Both the position numbers and the translations under genes were made by a program. A stretch of 64,000 nt of DNA, taken from the NCBI GenBank assembly GCA_023460575.1, contig JAEWPQ010000056.1, positions 1 through 64,000 of the forward strand, written 5' to 3'. The notes beneath the pieces were generated by a model. The model was given only the letters and a program-made list of their open reading frames with translations. It searched no databases and had not been told where the DNA came from. This stretch comes from Bacillota bacterium (GTDB taxonomy: Bacteria; Bacillota; Clostridia; Lachnospirales; Lachnospiraceae). Below, piece by piece: positions 25,412 to 34,076 of this stretch (its first letter is position 1; every line of letters starts with the position of its first letter).

Positions 25412-26776
25412 TTACATGGTTTTCATAAGCTCCACATTTTCGAGTTTTTTCAAATTGTTGAATGCCTTTTTTAAAGAGACGATGGCAATAAGGCTGGAGA
25501 TAAGGTCAGACAGAGCACCTGCTCCCCATACACCATTTAATTCTAAGAAATTAGGTAAAATAAGCAGTAAAGGTATCAGTAAAAGAACTTGTCTTAAAAG
25601 ACCTAAAAATGCTGCCTTCTTTGCGTCACCAATAGCTTGAAAGTAGCTTGCTCCTACTATTTGGGCACTAATAAGAGGAAGCATTAGTAAAAACAGACGC
25701 ATTCCGGTGCTTGCCTTCGAAATAAGTTCTGGTTCACTGGTAAAGATACTTGAAAGCATTACAGGAAAAGCTTGAATAAGTATAAATGTTATTGTGCAGA
25801 TTGATGAAACAGTAAATAGTTCTAGTTTTAAGACCTGTTGCACTCTGTCAAAGCGTTTGGCACCTAAATTAAAGCCTATAATTGGTGCAGCTCCTTGTGT
25901 AACTCCCATAGCCGACATAAGGAACAGGACCATCACAGAGTTGATTATTGTCATTGCCCCTATAGCAGCGTCACCGCCGTATGTTTTAAGTGCATTGTTG
26001 GATATGATGCTGACGGCAACAGAAGATAACTGCATTGCGAATGCAGCAAATCCAATGCTGAGTATCGACTTTATAGTCACTATGCGGAGCCTTAATTGAT
26101 TCATCTCAATTTTTATTTGACTCTTTTCACTGAGGAAGTGTTGTATAACCATAATGGACGTTACGAGTTGTGCGATAATTGTTGCCCAAGCTGCACCAGA
26201 AATACCCATATCAAAAGTGAAAATAAGAAGTGGGTCCAATATAATATTAATAAGCGTTCCAACTAGTACAATCACCATTGATTTGACAGGCTGTCCTGCA
26301 GCTCTTACCACATTAACCAGTCCTGTTCCAATACCCTGGAATACAGCACCATAGAGAATGACAGTCATATAATCCACTGCAAAAGACATCGTTGCTTCAC
26401 TGGCACCAAATGCTTTCAGTATAGGAGTCTTAAAAATAAGTCCTAATAGTGTCATTAAAAGCATTAAACCAATGAGTAATGTTAGGGCATTGCCAAGTAA
26501 CCCTTTGGCTTCATCTTTATCATTTTCTCCCAACTTAATAGAAATGAGTGCGGAGGCTCCTATTCCGATCAATGAACTTACGGCGGATAGCATCATCATA
26601 AATGGCAGGCTCAATCCTATTCCTGTCATGGCAAGACCACCAATCCTGCCAACAAATATTCTGTCCACCAAATTATATAAGGAATTTATAATCATACCGG
26701 CAATAGCAGGTAGTGAAAATTTGAGTAAAAGTCTACTGACTGGCATGGTAATGAGTGTATCTTTATTTGTTTCCAT
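25412..26776 (-). CDS. MATE family multidrug/organic cation efflux transporter
   Basis: This 454-residue membrane protein has about twelve helices in two homologous halves and belongs to the MATE/DinF export family. Typical pieces are IPAIAGMIINSLYNLVDRIF near the N-terminus (residues 24-44 region) and the repeated GxGxALV segment in the first half. It is the last gene of a three-gene operon on the minus strand, three bases after the methyltransferase. AAAAGGAG lies before the ATG. Drug export is the family role; the real substrate is unknown. Confidence 0.9.
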   Translation of the reverse strand: METNKDTLITMPVSRLLLKFSLPAIAGMIINSLYNLVDRIFVGRIGGLAMTGIGLSLPFMMMLSAVSSLIGIGASALISIKLGENDKDEAKGLLGNALTLLIGLMLLMTLLGLIFKTPILKAFGASEATMSFAVDYMTVILYGAVFQGIGTGLVNVVRAAGQPVKSMVIVLVGTLINIILDPLLIFTFDMGISGAAWATIIAQLVTSIMVIQHFLSEKSQIKIEMNQLRLRIVTIKSILSIGFAAFAMQLSSVAVSIISNNALKTYGGDAAIGAMTIINSVMVLFLMSAMGVTQGAAPIIGFNLGAKRFDRVQQVLKLELFTVSSICTITFILIQAFPVMLSSIFTSEPELISKASTGMRLFLLMLPLISAQIVGASYFQAIGDAKKAAFLGLLRQVLLLIPLLLILPNFLELNGVWGAGALSDLISSLIAIVSLKKAFNNLKKLENVELMKTM

Positions 26777-26779
26777 AAT

Positions 26780-27382
26780 TTACTTCTCCTTTTTAACTGC
26801 TAGAACAGTATAGATAGCATCATTAATTTTAGTTTTTTTCACAATTTTAAAGCCAATTAATGACAATGCATTTTGGAGTTTCTCTGAGCCAATGCGAATG
26901 GACATTGGAGGTCCTTCGATTACCAAGTCGTCATTTTCATACTCCAGACACAACAAGTGCCCTCCTGATTTTAGTACCTCAAATATATTTGAGAGTGCTT
27001 TTGTTAGTGAACTCACTTCGTGGAGTATCAGGGATGCCATAACAAAATCAATACTGTTATTTTGAATGCTTAAGTTTTCAATATAATCCTGAATCAGTTC
27101 AATGTTAGTAAGTCCTTTTTCCTTAGCCTTATCTTCTATAACACTGAGCATACGTCTGTCAGGATCCATAGCGTACACTTTGCCAGATGTGCTTGCTGCC
27201 ATAGGAATTGTAAAAAAACCTGAGCCGGCACCGACATCCAGTAAAGTATTATTTTTTTGAATGGACAACTGGTTAATAAGTGTTTCCGGTGGTATGAGGA
27301 GTTCCCTTTGCCTGCTATCTAAAAATTCAATTTTGTTTAAAAATTTCTGATCCAGTTGGTTGTGATGATGCATGTAATTCAT
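26780..27382 (-). CDS. Class I SAM-dependent methyltransferase
   Basis: This 200-residue soluble enzyme has SAM-binding motif I as LLDVGAGSGFFTIPMA, the acidic loop MDPDRRML, and later DFVMASLILHEVSS, as in the UbiE/arsenite-methyltransferase-like group (Methyltransf_11). An N-terminal segment with HHHNQLDQKFL is seen. The methyl acceptor is unknown. Lying between an Rrf2 regulator and a MATE exporter, it may modify a toxic small molecule that the exporter removes (inference). GGAGGG precedes the ATG. Confidence 0.85.
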   Translation of the reverse strand: MNYMHHHNQLDQKFLNKIEFLDSRQRELLIPPETLINQLSIQKNNTLLDVGAGSGFFTIPMAASTSGKVYAMDPDRRMLSVIEDKAKEKGLTNIELIQDYIENLSIQNNSIDFVMASLILHEVSSLTKALSNIFEVLKSGGHLLCLEYENDDLVIEGPPMSIRIGSEKLQNALSLIGFKIVKKTKINDAIYTVLAVKKEK

Positions 27383-27409
27383 AATTAACCCTCCTATAAA
27401 ATATAATAC

Positions 27410-27424
27410 AGACTGTAAATATCT
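27410..27424. promoter_or_regulatory. Rrf2-type operator candidate, site 2 (before the methyltransferase)
   Basis: AGAC-TGTAAAT-ATCT is an imperfect palindrome sharing AGACTGTA and TCTATA with the site at 27886-27900. It lies 28 bases before the methyltransferase start. Confidence 0.55.
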
Positions 27425-27435
27425 ATAATTATTGC

Positions 27436-27480
27436 AAAAAATGAGCAGTTATAACTGCCTTTATTTCTGACTCATTTTTT
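27436..27480 (-). terminator. Terminator/attenuator between the Rrf2 gene and the methyltransferase
   Basis: AAAAAATGAG at 27436-27445 is complementary to CTCATTTTTT at 27471-27480, and an inner palindrome GCAGTTATAACTGC lies at 27445-27458. It overlaps the end of the Rrf2 gene. Confidence 0.65.
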
Positions 27481-27859
27481 ACACAATGTCATAGATGCGT
27501 TTTTCTTTAAGGTGGTTCACCATTTTCTCTTCGGCGTCTCTCATAACCTTTTCTATGAGACAGGCGCGATCCTCGTCCATTTCGCAAGTGAAAAGAGCTC
27601 CGCTGCCTTCAATGGCCTGTATGACGTCATAAAAGCTTATTTCTGTCTTAGGTTTCCTAAGACTATAACCTCCATTTACTCCAGGTGCAGACTGAATAAG
27701 GTCAGCCTTGACTAATTGAGTTAGTATCTTGGACAGGTAGGTAGGTGATATATTCATGTGACTGGCTAAAGGCTGAAGACTTAAGTTGTCTTTGCCTTCT
27801 TGCTTAACGAAATAGGCCATTATATGCAAAGCATAATTCGTTGCCTTCGTATACTTCAT
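27479..27859 (-). CDS. Rrf2 family transcriptional regulator
   Basis: This 126-residue DNA-binding protein has an N-terminal winged helix (NYALHIMAYFVKQ, then MNISPTYLSKILTQLVKADL) and the GVNGGYSLRKP wing typical of Rrf2. The C-terminal part has only two cysteines (CEMDEDRAC) in the region that holds three in iron-sulfur members such as IscR and NsrR, so cluster binding is doubtful. It has its own promoter with an operator-like palindrome just after the -10, which points to autoregulation, and probably controls the downstream methyltransferase and MATE genes. Confidence 0.88.
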   Translation of the reverse strand: MKYTKATNYALHIMAYFVKQEGKDNLSLQPLASHMNISPTYLSKILTQLVKADLIQSAPGVNGGYSLRKPKTEISFYDVIQAIEGSGALFTCEMDEDRACLIEKVMRDAEEKMVNHLKEKRIYDIV

Positions 27860-27885
27860 AGTTATTCCCCCACAAAAGATAATGT

Positions 27886-27900
27886 AGACTGTATTTGTCT
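27886..27900. promoter_or_regulatory. Rrf2-type operator candidate, site 1 (autoregulation)
   Basis: AGAC-TGTATTT-GTCT is a palindrome with perfect four-base arms, directly downstream of the -10 of the Rrf2 promoter. A near copy is found at 27410-27424. Confidence 0.6.
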
Positions 27901-27902
27901 AT

Positions 27903-27931
27903 ATTATACATAATGTTGACTGCTGTGTCAA
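27903..27931 (-). promoter_or_regulatory. Consensus sigma-A promoter of the Rrf2 operon
   Basis: On the minus strand TTGACA (27931-27926) and TATAAT (27908-27903) are 17 bases apart, about 45 bases before the start codon. Confidence 0.8.
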
Positions 27932-28147
27932 TAAGAATTTTTACAAACTTATCTCCGATAATATCTTTTGGCCATGCACAGGTATACTTACATCTTGACG
28001 ATAAGATAACGTGTTGTATAATAAATTATATTATTCCCCCAATTTAGTAAGAGCTCATTTGTTTTGTATCCAAACGACCTGCTTTAACGGATAAGTATTG
28101 GGAGAAAAGGCGCATATCAGGAAAACTAACTAAATAAGGAGGACGCT

Positions 28148-28870
28148 ATGAATTGGGAACCATGGACAGGTTGTTATAAAATTAGTGATGGCTGTACATA
28201 TTGTTATTTTTATGGCCCCCATGCAAAACGATTTGGTCAAAACGTCATAGAAAAAACAGACAAATTTGATTGGCCTGTAAGGACGAATGCAAAAGGCCAG
28301 TACAACATTAAAGGTAACAAAATTCTTGCAACATGTTTTGCAACTGACTTTTTTCTTCCTGAAGCAGATGAATGGCGTAAAGAAATATGGGCTATCATCA
28401 AGAAAAGAACAGATATAGAATTTTTGATTTTGACAAAGCGGATAGACCGCTTCCTTGTATCGCTTCCGTCGGATTGGGATACTGGATATGACAATGTGAA
28501 TATTGGATGTACGGTCGAAAATCAAAAATTAGCCGATTATAGGCTTCCATTATTTTTATCCTATCCGATAAAGCGGCGTTTTATTGCCTGCGCACCGCTC
28601 TTAGAACCTATAGATTTAACATCATATCTTCATGGAGTTGACCATGTTACAGTTGGCGGTGAAACGGGGAGGGAAGCCCGTGAATGTGATTATGATTGGG
28701 TACTTGATATCCGTGAACAATGCGTAAAAGCAAATGTAACATTTTGGTTCAAAAATACAGGTACATTTTTTAAACGTAACGGAGTAGTGGAAAAAGTAAA
28801 TCCATTTAAGCAAACCAGTATGGCGAAAGAGCTTGGTATAAATATTTCTGACGGAAAAAGGCTGTTTTGA
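28148..28870 (+). CDS. DUF5131 family protein (phage Gp37/Gp68-like)
   Basis: This 240-residue soluble protein opens with NWEPWTGCYKISDGCTYCY, the cysteine motif of the Gp37/Gp68 family found in phages and bacterial chromosomes, distantly radical-SAM-like. Further conserved blocks are FLILTKRIDRF and GGETGREARECDYDWVLDIR. Biochemical role not established in this family. AAGGAGGA lies before the ATG. It stands alone with a terminator after it; the close tie to phage genes suggests horizontal origin. Confidence 0.85.
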   Translation: MNWEPWTGCYKISDGCTYCYFYGPHAKRFGQNVIEKTDKFDWPVRTNAKGQYNIKGNKILATCFATDFFLPEADEWRKEIWAIIKKRTDIEFLILTKRIDRFLVSLPSDWDTGYDNVNIGCTVENQKLADYRLPLFLSYPIKRRFIACAPLLEPIDLTSYLHGVDHVTVGGETGREARECDYDWVLDIREQCVKANVTFWFKNTGTFFKRNGVVEKVNPFKQTSMAKELGINISDGKRLF

Positions 28871-28892
28871 CAGGAATGGAACAACATATTTT

Positions 28893-28922
28893 GACGTGAG
28901 AGGCTGCTTTCACGTCTTTTCC
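28893..28922 (+). terminator. Intrinsic terminator
   Basis: GACGTGA at 28893-28899 pairs with TCACGTC at 28910-28916, followed by TTTTCC. Confidence 0.7.
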
Positions 28923-29053
28923 TTTGTGTAGAATCTTAATCTGCAAGTTCATCTACATTACTATGAATAAATCAAACTATATAGGAAGATAATAGAAAAT
29001 ATATAACTATTACTGATATATAAAAGAATGTCAAACAGATGCAGGAGATTAAC

Positions 29054-30430
29054 ATGGCAGCCAAAATAAATATAGATGAATTAACAATTACTGAATTAAG
29101 TAAGATAATAAAAAATAGAACCTTTTCTATAAAAGAGATTGTTTCACAATATTTAGAGCAAATTGATTCTTTGGACAAAGGCTTTATTGGATTAAATTCT
29201 ATCTGTGAGATAAATTCTGATGTTATTACCATAGCAGAGGAGCTTGATGAAAGAAATAAGGGTGATTCAGGTTTGCTTTACGGGGTACCGATTCTTTTAA
29301 AAGACAATATAAATACTGCAGATCGCTTGCACACATCCGCAGGATCACTGGCATTGGCAGATTCAATTGCAGAAACGGATGCTGAGATTGTTAAAATATT
29401 AAGAAAAAAAGGTGCTGTTATTCTTGGTAAAACAAATATGACTGAGTTTGCCAATTATATGACGAAGGGAATGCCAAACGGATATAGTTCAAAAGGAGGA
29501 AGTGTAAAATCACCATATGTTTTAAGTGGAAGCCCTGCAGGTTCCAGCACCGGTTCAGGGGTTGCAGTAGCAGCTAATTTATGTACGGCAGCTTTTGGCA
29601 CGGATACTTCCGGCTCTATTATATCTCCTGGTATAAAGAATGGTATTGTAGGGTACCGTCCAGGTAAGGGAACTTTGAGTATAAAAGGAATAATTCCAAT
29701 AAGTTTTACTCTTGATATGGTTGGTCCCATGACAAGAACTGTTAAAGATGCAATTATTATTTTTAATGAAATATCAGCTAATGAGATACACTTTACAGAA
29801 AATACAAGTCTTAAAGGTACTGTGATTGGAATTGACCAATCTGCTATCGATAATATGTCGCAGGAAGACGTAAAGAAGGCTAATGGTGTTTTAGATAAGT
29901 TAAAGGAAGCTGGAGCAATCTTAAAACGGTTACCTCTCAAAACAATTTCTAATAAAAAGATCGATGATATTAAAAAATATGAGTTTAAGCATGCTATGAA
30001 TCAATATTTATCTGAATTACCACAAGATTATAAAATAAAAAGTTTAAAGGAAATAATTGAATTTAACAATAATCATAAAGAAGAAGCATTAAGATATGGT
30101 CAAATATTATTGGAAGATGCCCAGAATAATACCTCTGGTGAAATGACAGAATCTATTTACCTGGATACGTTAAAAGATATAGAGACCACTAAACTATATA
30201 TGAAAGATCAGCTAAAGGATGTGAATGTGTGTATTGTATTTAAAGATCACCCAATTGTTCAATATACTGGTTTACCAGCGATTACAGTACCATGTGGATT
30301 ATATAATAATGGTATGCCTTACGGAATAAATATCATCGCTCAAACGGATGAAGAACTATTAAATACAGCTTATGCAATAGAGCAAATCGCGGGAAGAAGA
30401 GTGAAACCTAAATTAATTGGGTATGAGTAA
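29054..30430 (+). CDS. Amidase signature family enzyme
   Basis: This 458-residue enzyme hydrolyses a carboxamide; members range from GatA to peptide and nitrile-derived amidases. The amidase signature is clear: Lys in GVPILLKDNI, then the Ser-rich GSPAGSSTGSGVAVAANL with cis-Ser, and the nucleophile in FGTDTSGSI. There is no signal peptide. I start at ATG 29054 because GCAGGAGA sits six bases before it; an in-frame ATG at 29039 lies upstream of that site. There is no gatB or gatC nearby, so it is not part of the tRNA amidotransferase. A terminator follows. Confidence 0.88.
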   Translation: MAAKINIDELTITELSKIIKNRTFSIKEIVSQYLEQIDSLDKGFIGLNSICEINSDVITIAEELDERNKGDSGLLYGVPILLKDNINTADRLHTSAGSLALADSIAETDAEIVKILRKKGAVILGKTNMTEFANYMTKGMPNGYSSKGGSVKSPYVLSGSPAGSSTGSGVAVAANLCTAAFGTDTSGSIISPGIKNGIVGYRPGKGTLSIKGIIPISFTLDMVGPMTRTVKDAIIIFNEISANEIHFTENTSLKGTVIGIDQSAIDNMSQEDVKKANGVLDKLKEAGAILKRLPLKTISNKKIDDIKKYEFKHAMNQYLSELPQDYKIKSLKEIIEFNNNHKEEALRYGQILLEDAQNNTSGEMTESIYLDTLKDIETTKLYMKDQLKDVNVCIVFKDHPIVQYTGLPAITVPCGLYNNGMPYGINIIAQTDEELLNTAYAIEQIAGRRVKPKLIGYE

Positions 30431-30453
30431 CGGGTACAAATCAGATATAAGCA

Positions 30454-30485
30454 GGAGTCTCCCAACGGAGTCTCCTTTCTTTTTG
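30454..30485 (+). terminator. Terminator after the amidase
   Basis: GGAGTCTCC is directly repeated around CAAC and is almost self-complementary, giving a nine-pair stem with one T-T mismatch (30454-30475), followed by TTTCTTTTT. Confidence 0.65.
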
Positions 30486-30486
30486 G

Positions 30487-31062
30487 TCAGTCTGTATTAG
30501 CCGTCAGATAGACGGCTTTCATCATATCCACGATTTGTTTCTCAATACTCTCCTGGGATATGGGCATTTTGCTGGTTAACCACCACTGTAAGGTTTCTAG
30601 GATAGCGCCGGTAAAAAAATGTGCCATAACCTCAGGATCGGCAATGAGCTTATACCCTTTTTCCGCATTTTCTTTCAGTTTTTGAAGAATATCAAATTCT
30701 ATCTGTTCCGATAGAATTCGGAATAATGACGGATAGCATTCACTCTTCAGCACAGATTGGACGAGCCTGTCCTTTTCCTTGAAAAATGTCATGACGCGGC
30801 GGACGATAGTGATATAAAAATCGATAGGCATGGTGGTATCCAGGCTGCCCGCGATTTCCCTGTCGAACTCCGCCTGAATTTCCCGGATGATAAATGTAAA
30901 GAACTCATATTTGTCGCCGAAATGCTTGTAAAAGGTAGCCCGGCGTACCATTGCCCGGTCACATAGTTCGTTGACGGTGATATCCTCAAAACGTTTTTCT
31001 TCCAACAACTCATAGAAGGTGTTGGTAAGGGCCATATAGGTTTTTTGTATTCGTAAGTCCAT
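30487..31062 (-). CDS. TetR/AcrR family transcriptional regulator
   Basis: This 191-residue protein has an N-terminal helix-turn-helix with DITVNELCDRAMVRRATFYK and HFGDKYEF, and a helical C-terminal ligand-binding domain including a FTGAILETLQWWL segment (TetR_C_33-like). It is divergently transcribed from the flavin-oxidoreductase operon across a 175-base region holding a long palindrome that overlaps the operon promoter, so repression of that operon is likely. Inducer unknown. Confidence 0.88.
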   Translation of the reverse strand: MDLRIQKTYMALTNTFYELLEEKRFEDITVNELCDRAMVRRATFYKHFGDKYEFFTFIIREIQAEFDREIAGSLDTTMPIDFYITIVRRVMTFFKEKDRLVQSVLKSECYPSLFRILSEQIEFDILQKLKENAEKGYKLIADPEVMAHFFTGAILETLQWWLTSKMPISQESIEKQIVDMMKAVYLTANTD

Positions 31063-31141
31063 TTTTGTACAGAACTCCTTTATATCGGAAACAGTTTCGG
31101 TGTGTTTGTCAATTAAGTTACATAAGGGTAGGTATTGAGCG

Positions 31142-31169
31142 TTGCATTTGCTCTCCTTAAAAGTATAAT
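31142..31169 (+). promoter_or_regulatory. Promoter of the flavin oxidoreductase operon
   Basis: TTGCAT at 31142-31147, a 16-base spacer and TATAAT at 31164-31169. Confidence 0.6.
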
Positions 31170-31173
31170 TGAT

Positions 31174-31211
31174 ATAGTAACAGATGTCAATTAGTTATCA
31201 TGTGTAACTAT
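31174..31211. promoter_or_regulatory. Probable TetR operator (13-base arms)
   Basis: ATAGTAACAGATG at 31174-31186 and CATGTGTAACTAT at 31199-31211 are complementary at 11 of 13 positions around a 12-base centre. The site begins four bases after the -10, where repressor binding would block transcription. Confidence 0.7.
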
Positions 31212-31237
31212 ACCAAAAACTGAAAGGAGCTTTTATT

Positions 31238-32635
31238 ATGAACACTGATGTATTATTTGAACCGATTCAGGTCGGTAATGTTGAACTTAAAAACCGCATT
31301 GCCATGTCACCCATGAACATGGGGTATACAGGGCCCGAGGGCTTTACCAGTGAACAGTCCAATGCCTGGTATGCGACTAGGGCCAGAGGCGGATTTGGTC
31401 TGATTATCACAGAATGTGTGGTGGCAAATCCCTTTCCATGGCGTGGCAGCGACAGTCTGAATCCACTGTTGGCAGACAGCCAGAAGAAGTACCGTCAGCT
31501 TAGCCAGATGGCAGATGTGATCCATTCATATAAGGGAACAAAGGTATTCATTCAGGTTTCCCCAGGTTGGGGACGGCAGGGGCATCCAGATGAGAATGGC
31601 ATTGCGTCAGGAGCACCCAGTGCCGTACCTCTTAGTATTGACTTGCGTAACATTAACAAAGGCTGGTACCGACAATTAAGCCGCATTATGAAACAGGCGG
31701 GAATATCAATCCCCTCAGAAATTTGGGACTACGATAAAATCAAAAGTTTAAGTGATGATGAATATGAAGCAATGAAACCCATTATTCTCAACATGTTAAA
31801 GGAAAAAGCTCCGGAGTATTACCACATTATATGCGGCCAGACGCCCCGGGAATTGACGATTAGTGAGATTGAAAAGCTTGAGGACTTTATGGTGGAAGCG
31901 GTATGTGCCTGCTACGATCTGGGCTACGACGGCGTGGAACTTCACACACCTCATGGGTACCTGCTTCACCAGTTCTTGTCCGGACGATCCAATCAGCGCA
32001 CCGACTTGTATGGCGGCAGTATAGAAAACCGCGGCCGTGTAGTCACAAACATCATCGAGCGAGTGCGCAGGAAAGTCGGTCCTGACAAGGTGCTGGGATG
32101 TCGTCTGTCGGGCGACGAGCTTATGCCACAGGGGCTGACCAATGAGGAGGCTTGCGCGTTTGTAAAGCTTTTCACGGAAGCAGGAGCCAATTATTTCAAT
32201 GTATCCCAGGGGGGTTATGAAAATCTGGGAGCAGGTTTTGCCCCGGACGGCGAGGATGACTTTACAAAATGGGCACCCGGCTTTAAAACAGCTTCCGGCG
32301 GACTGCCAATTATAACACCAAACTTTATGAATCCGGAAACTGCTGCTAAGGCTATTGCGTCCGGAAAAACTGACATCATATCTTTAGGGCGTCAATCCAT
32401 TGCCGATCCCTACTGGCCCGCAAAAGTTAAAGAAGGACGTGAGTGTGATATTGTCAAATGCGTACGATGCCAGCAATGTTATATGAATCTGTTTGAAAAC
32501 CGATGGATTCGCTGTTCCGTCAATCCGACGGCCGGTTTCGAGAAGTATTATCCGGAACTTTGGAAGACGGATGGTCTGATGGATGTGCGGGCTAAGAAGT
32601 TTATGGAAAAATGCAATGACTTGTCACTGATTTAA
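31238..32635 (+). CDS. Old Yellow Enzyme-type NADH:flavin oxidoreductase with Fe-S site
   Basis: This 465-residue enzyme is a TIM-barrel FMN protein. FMN and active-site blocks are visible: LKNRIAMSPMNMGYTG and HTPHGYLLHQFLSGRSNQR followed by DLYGGSIENRGR. A 4Fe-4S motif CVRCQQCYMNL plus a later Cys (RWIRCSVNP) resembles 2,4-dienoyl-CoA reductase, but the C-terminal FAD/NAD domain of that family is absent. The enzyme must take electrons from a separate partner, and it carries an unusual insert near residues 140-210. It is probably co-transcribed with the amidohydrolase 18 bases downstream and controlled by TetR. Confidence 0.9.
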   Translation: MNTDVLFEPIQVGNVELKNRIAMSPMNMGYTGPEGFTSEQSNAWYATRARGGFGLIITECVVANPFPWRGSDSLNPLLADSQKKYRQLSQMADVIHSYKGTKVFIQVSPGWGRQGHPDENGIASGAPSAVPLSIDLRNINKGWYRQLSRIMKQAGISIPSEIWDYDKIKSLSDDEYEAMKPIILNMLKEKAPEYYHIICGQTPRELTISEIEKLEDFMVEAVCACYDLGYDGVELHTPHGYLLHQFLSGRSNQRTDLYGGSIENRGRVVTNIIERVRRKVGPDKVLGCRLSGDELMPQGLTNEEACAFVKLFTEAGANYFNVSQGGYENLGAGFAPDGEDDFTKWAPGFKTASGGLPIITPNFMNPETAAKAIASGKTDIISLGRQSIADPYWPAKVKEGRECDIVKCVRCQQCYMNLFENRWIRCSVNPTAGFEKYYPELWKTDGLMDVRAKKFMEKCNDLSLI

Positions 32636-32653
32636 GGAAAGGAGATTTAGCTT

Positions 32654-34036
32654 ATGAATCACAATGTATGGGAAGACAGCTTCTTTAAAATTGATCCGGA
32701 ATGTCATATCATTGGCGACATGGGACCGGTTAACCATTTTCCCGGCGTTCAGATGTGGTGGCGCGCTATCGATGGAATTATGCGACCTACGCTTCAGTGT
32801 GCGCCTGAGTCTCTGCTAAATACCATTGAACCATGGGAAATGGCAAAAAGTACAGATCCGGAAAATATACTTCGGGCTATGGATAAGTATGGTGTGGATG
32901 TTGCATGTCTGCTGCCGGAATCCATGATGGATACCACGGGGTACTCCAGCCGATGGTGTACAAACGGTGATGCCTGGAATGCAGTGCAGACGCATCCTGA
33001 CCGCTTCATTATTGAACCTAATCTGTCCCCCATTAAGCAGCGCGGCGTTAAAAATGCCATATGGGAAATGGAATACTGGATGGATAAGGGCGCGAAGATT
33101 TTTAAGTATTATTCACCTGAGGATACATATATTAACGATCCCGAGCTGTGGCCATTTTATAAACGTGCCGAAGAACTGGGTGCAGTTTTGTGTATGCATA
33201 CCGGATTCTCCTGGGTTCCGCCGGGTAAGAGCAAATACTGCCATCCCACACAGCTTGACGATGTCGCCCGCGATTTCCCTGGGCTGAAGATTGTTGCATT
33301 CCATATGGGTTATCCGTACTCGGACGCATTGAATATGGTTGCGCTGGGTCATCCAAATGTCTATTTATGCCTGAGTCTGCTTGTGCCGTGGGCGCTGACT
33401 GCCCCGTATAAATTTGCGCATATTCTTGGAGAGGCAATTCGCTTTGTCGGTCCAGACCGGATTATCTGGGGTACAGACAGTGCCGGTTTTGGCGCACAAA
33501 TCGGCGCAGCGTCTCTGGGGCTGCTTGATTTCCAGATTCCTGAGGAACTGCAGTGGAAATATGGCTATCTGCCGCTTTCTGATGAGGATAAGCGCAAGAT
33601 TTTCGGCGGTAACCTTGGAAAGCTGCTGGGGATTGATACCACAAAACGCCGCGGAGGAGAAAAAGCCATACACGATGCGTTGAATGATAACACCCAGAAA
33701 ATTGTCCTTACCTCGCTGGAGGAGGCAAAGAAAAAGGAGGCTGTTGCGGCAGAAAACGATTACGAAGTTTTAATATCCACCCCGATGGGAGATCTGCCTG
33801 GAAAAATTGTCCTGAACACTGATGGAACATCATTGTCTGGCACCATATCATTCATGAAGAATGATAATGCCTTTACGGGGGGATCCATTGATGCGACCGG
33901 AAATATCTCTTTCGCAGGCGATTTGAAAACAACCATGGGAAAAATGCCGTATACCATCTCAGGTACATTTAATAATGGTATTATCAATGCTATTGCAAAA
34001 ACAAAAATGGGCGATTTGAGTTTAAAATCAAAGTAG
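32654..34036 (+). CDS. Amidohydrolase-2 family enzyme with C-terminal beta domain
   Basis: This 460-residue protein has a first 340-residue TIM-barrel metal hydrolase/decarboxylase of the ACMSD-like amidohydrolase 2 group (CMHTGFSWVPPGK, VAFHMGYPYSD, IIWGTDSAGFGAQ). The usual first HxH metal motif is replaced by ECHI. About residues 370-460 form a separate repeat-rich domain (STPMGDLPGKIVLN ... KTTMGKMPYTISGTF ... KTKMGDLSLKSK), a small beta domain known to me as a C-terminal addition to clostridial oxidoreductases. It probably works with the upstream flavoenzyme on an aromatic or cyclic substrate (inference). GGAAAGGAG precedes it. Confidence 0.82.
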   Translation: MNHNVWEDSFFKIDPECHIIGDMGPVNHFPGVQMWWRAIDGIMRPTLQCAPESLLNTIEPWEMAKSTDPENILRAMDKYGVDVACLLPESMMDTTGYSSRWCTNGDAWNAVQTHPDRFIIEPNLSPIKQRGVKNAIWEMEYWMDKGAKIFKYYSPEDTYINDPELWPFYKRAEELGAVLCMHTGFSWVPPGKSKYCHPTQLDDVARDFPGLKIVAFHMGYPYSDALNMVALGHPNVYLCLSLLVPWALTAPYKFAHILGEAIRFVGPDRIIWGTDSAGFGAQIGAASLGLLDFQIPEELQWKYGYLPLSDEDKRKIFGGNLGKLLGIDTTKRRGGEKAIHDALNDNTQKIVLTSLEEAKKKEAVAAENDYEVLISTPMGDLPGKIVLNTDGTSLSGTISFMKNDNAFTGGSIDATGNISFAGDLKTTMGKMPYTISGTFNNGIINAIAKTKMGDLSLKSK

Positions 34037-34050
34037 AACGCTCAAAATCC

Positions 34051-34076
34051 CGGGCAGTCAGTTAAATGGCTGCCCG
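34051..34076. terminator. Hairpin between converging genes
   Basis: CGGGCAG at 34051-34057 pairs with CTGCCCG at 34070-34076. It overlaps the end of the BlaR1 fragment; no T-run on the plus strand. Confidence 0.45.
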
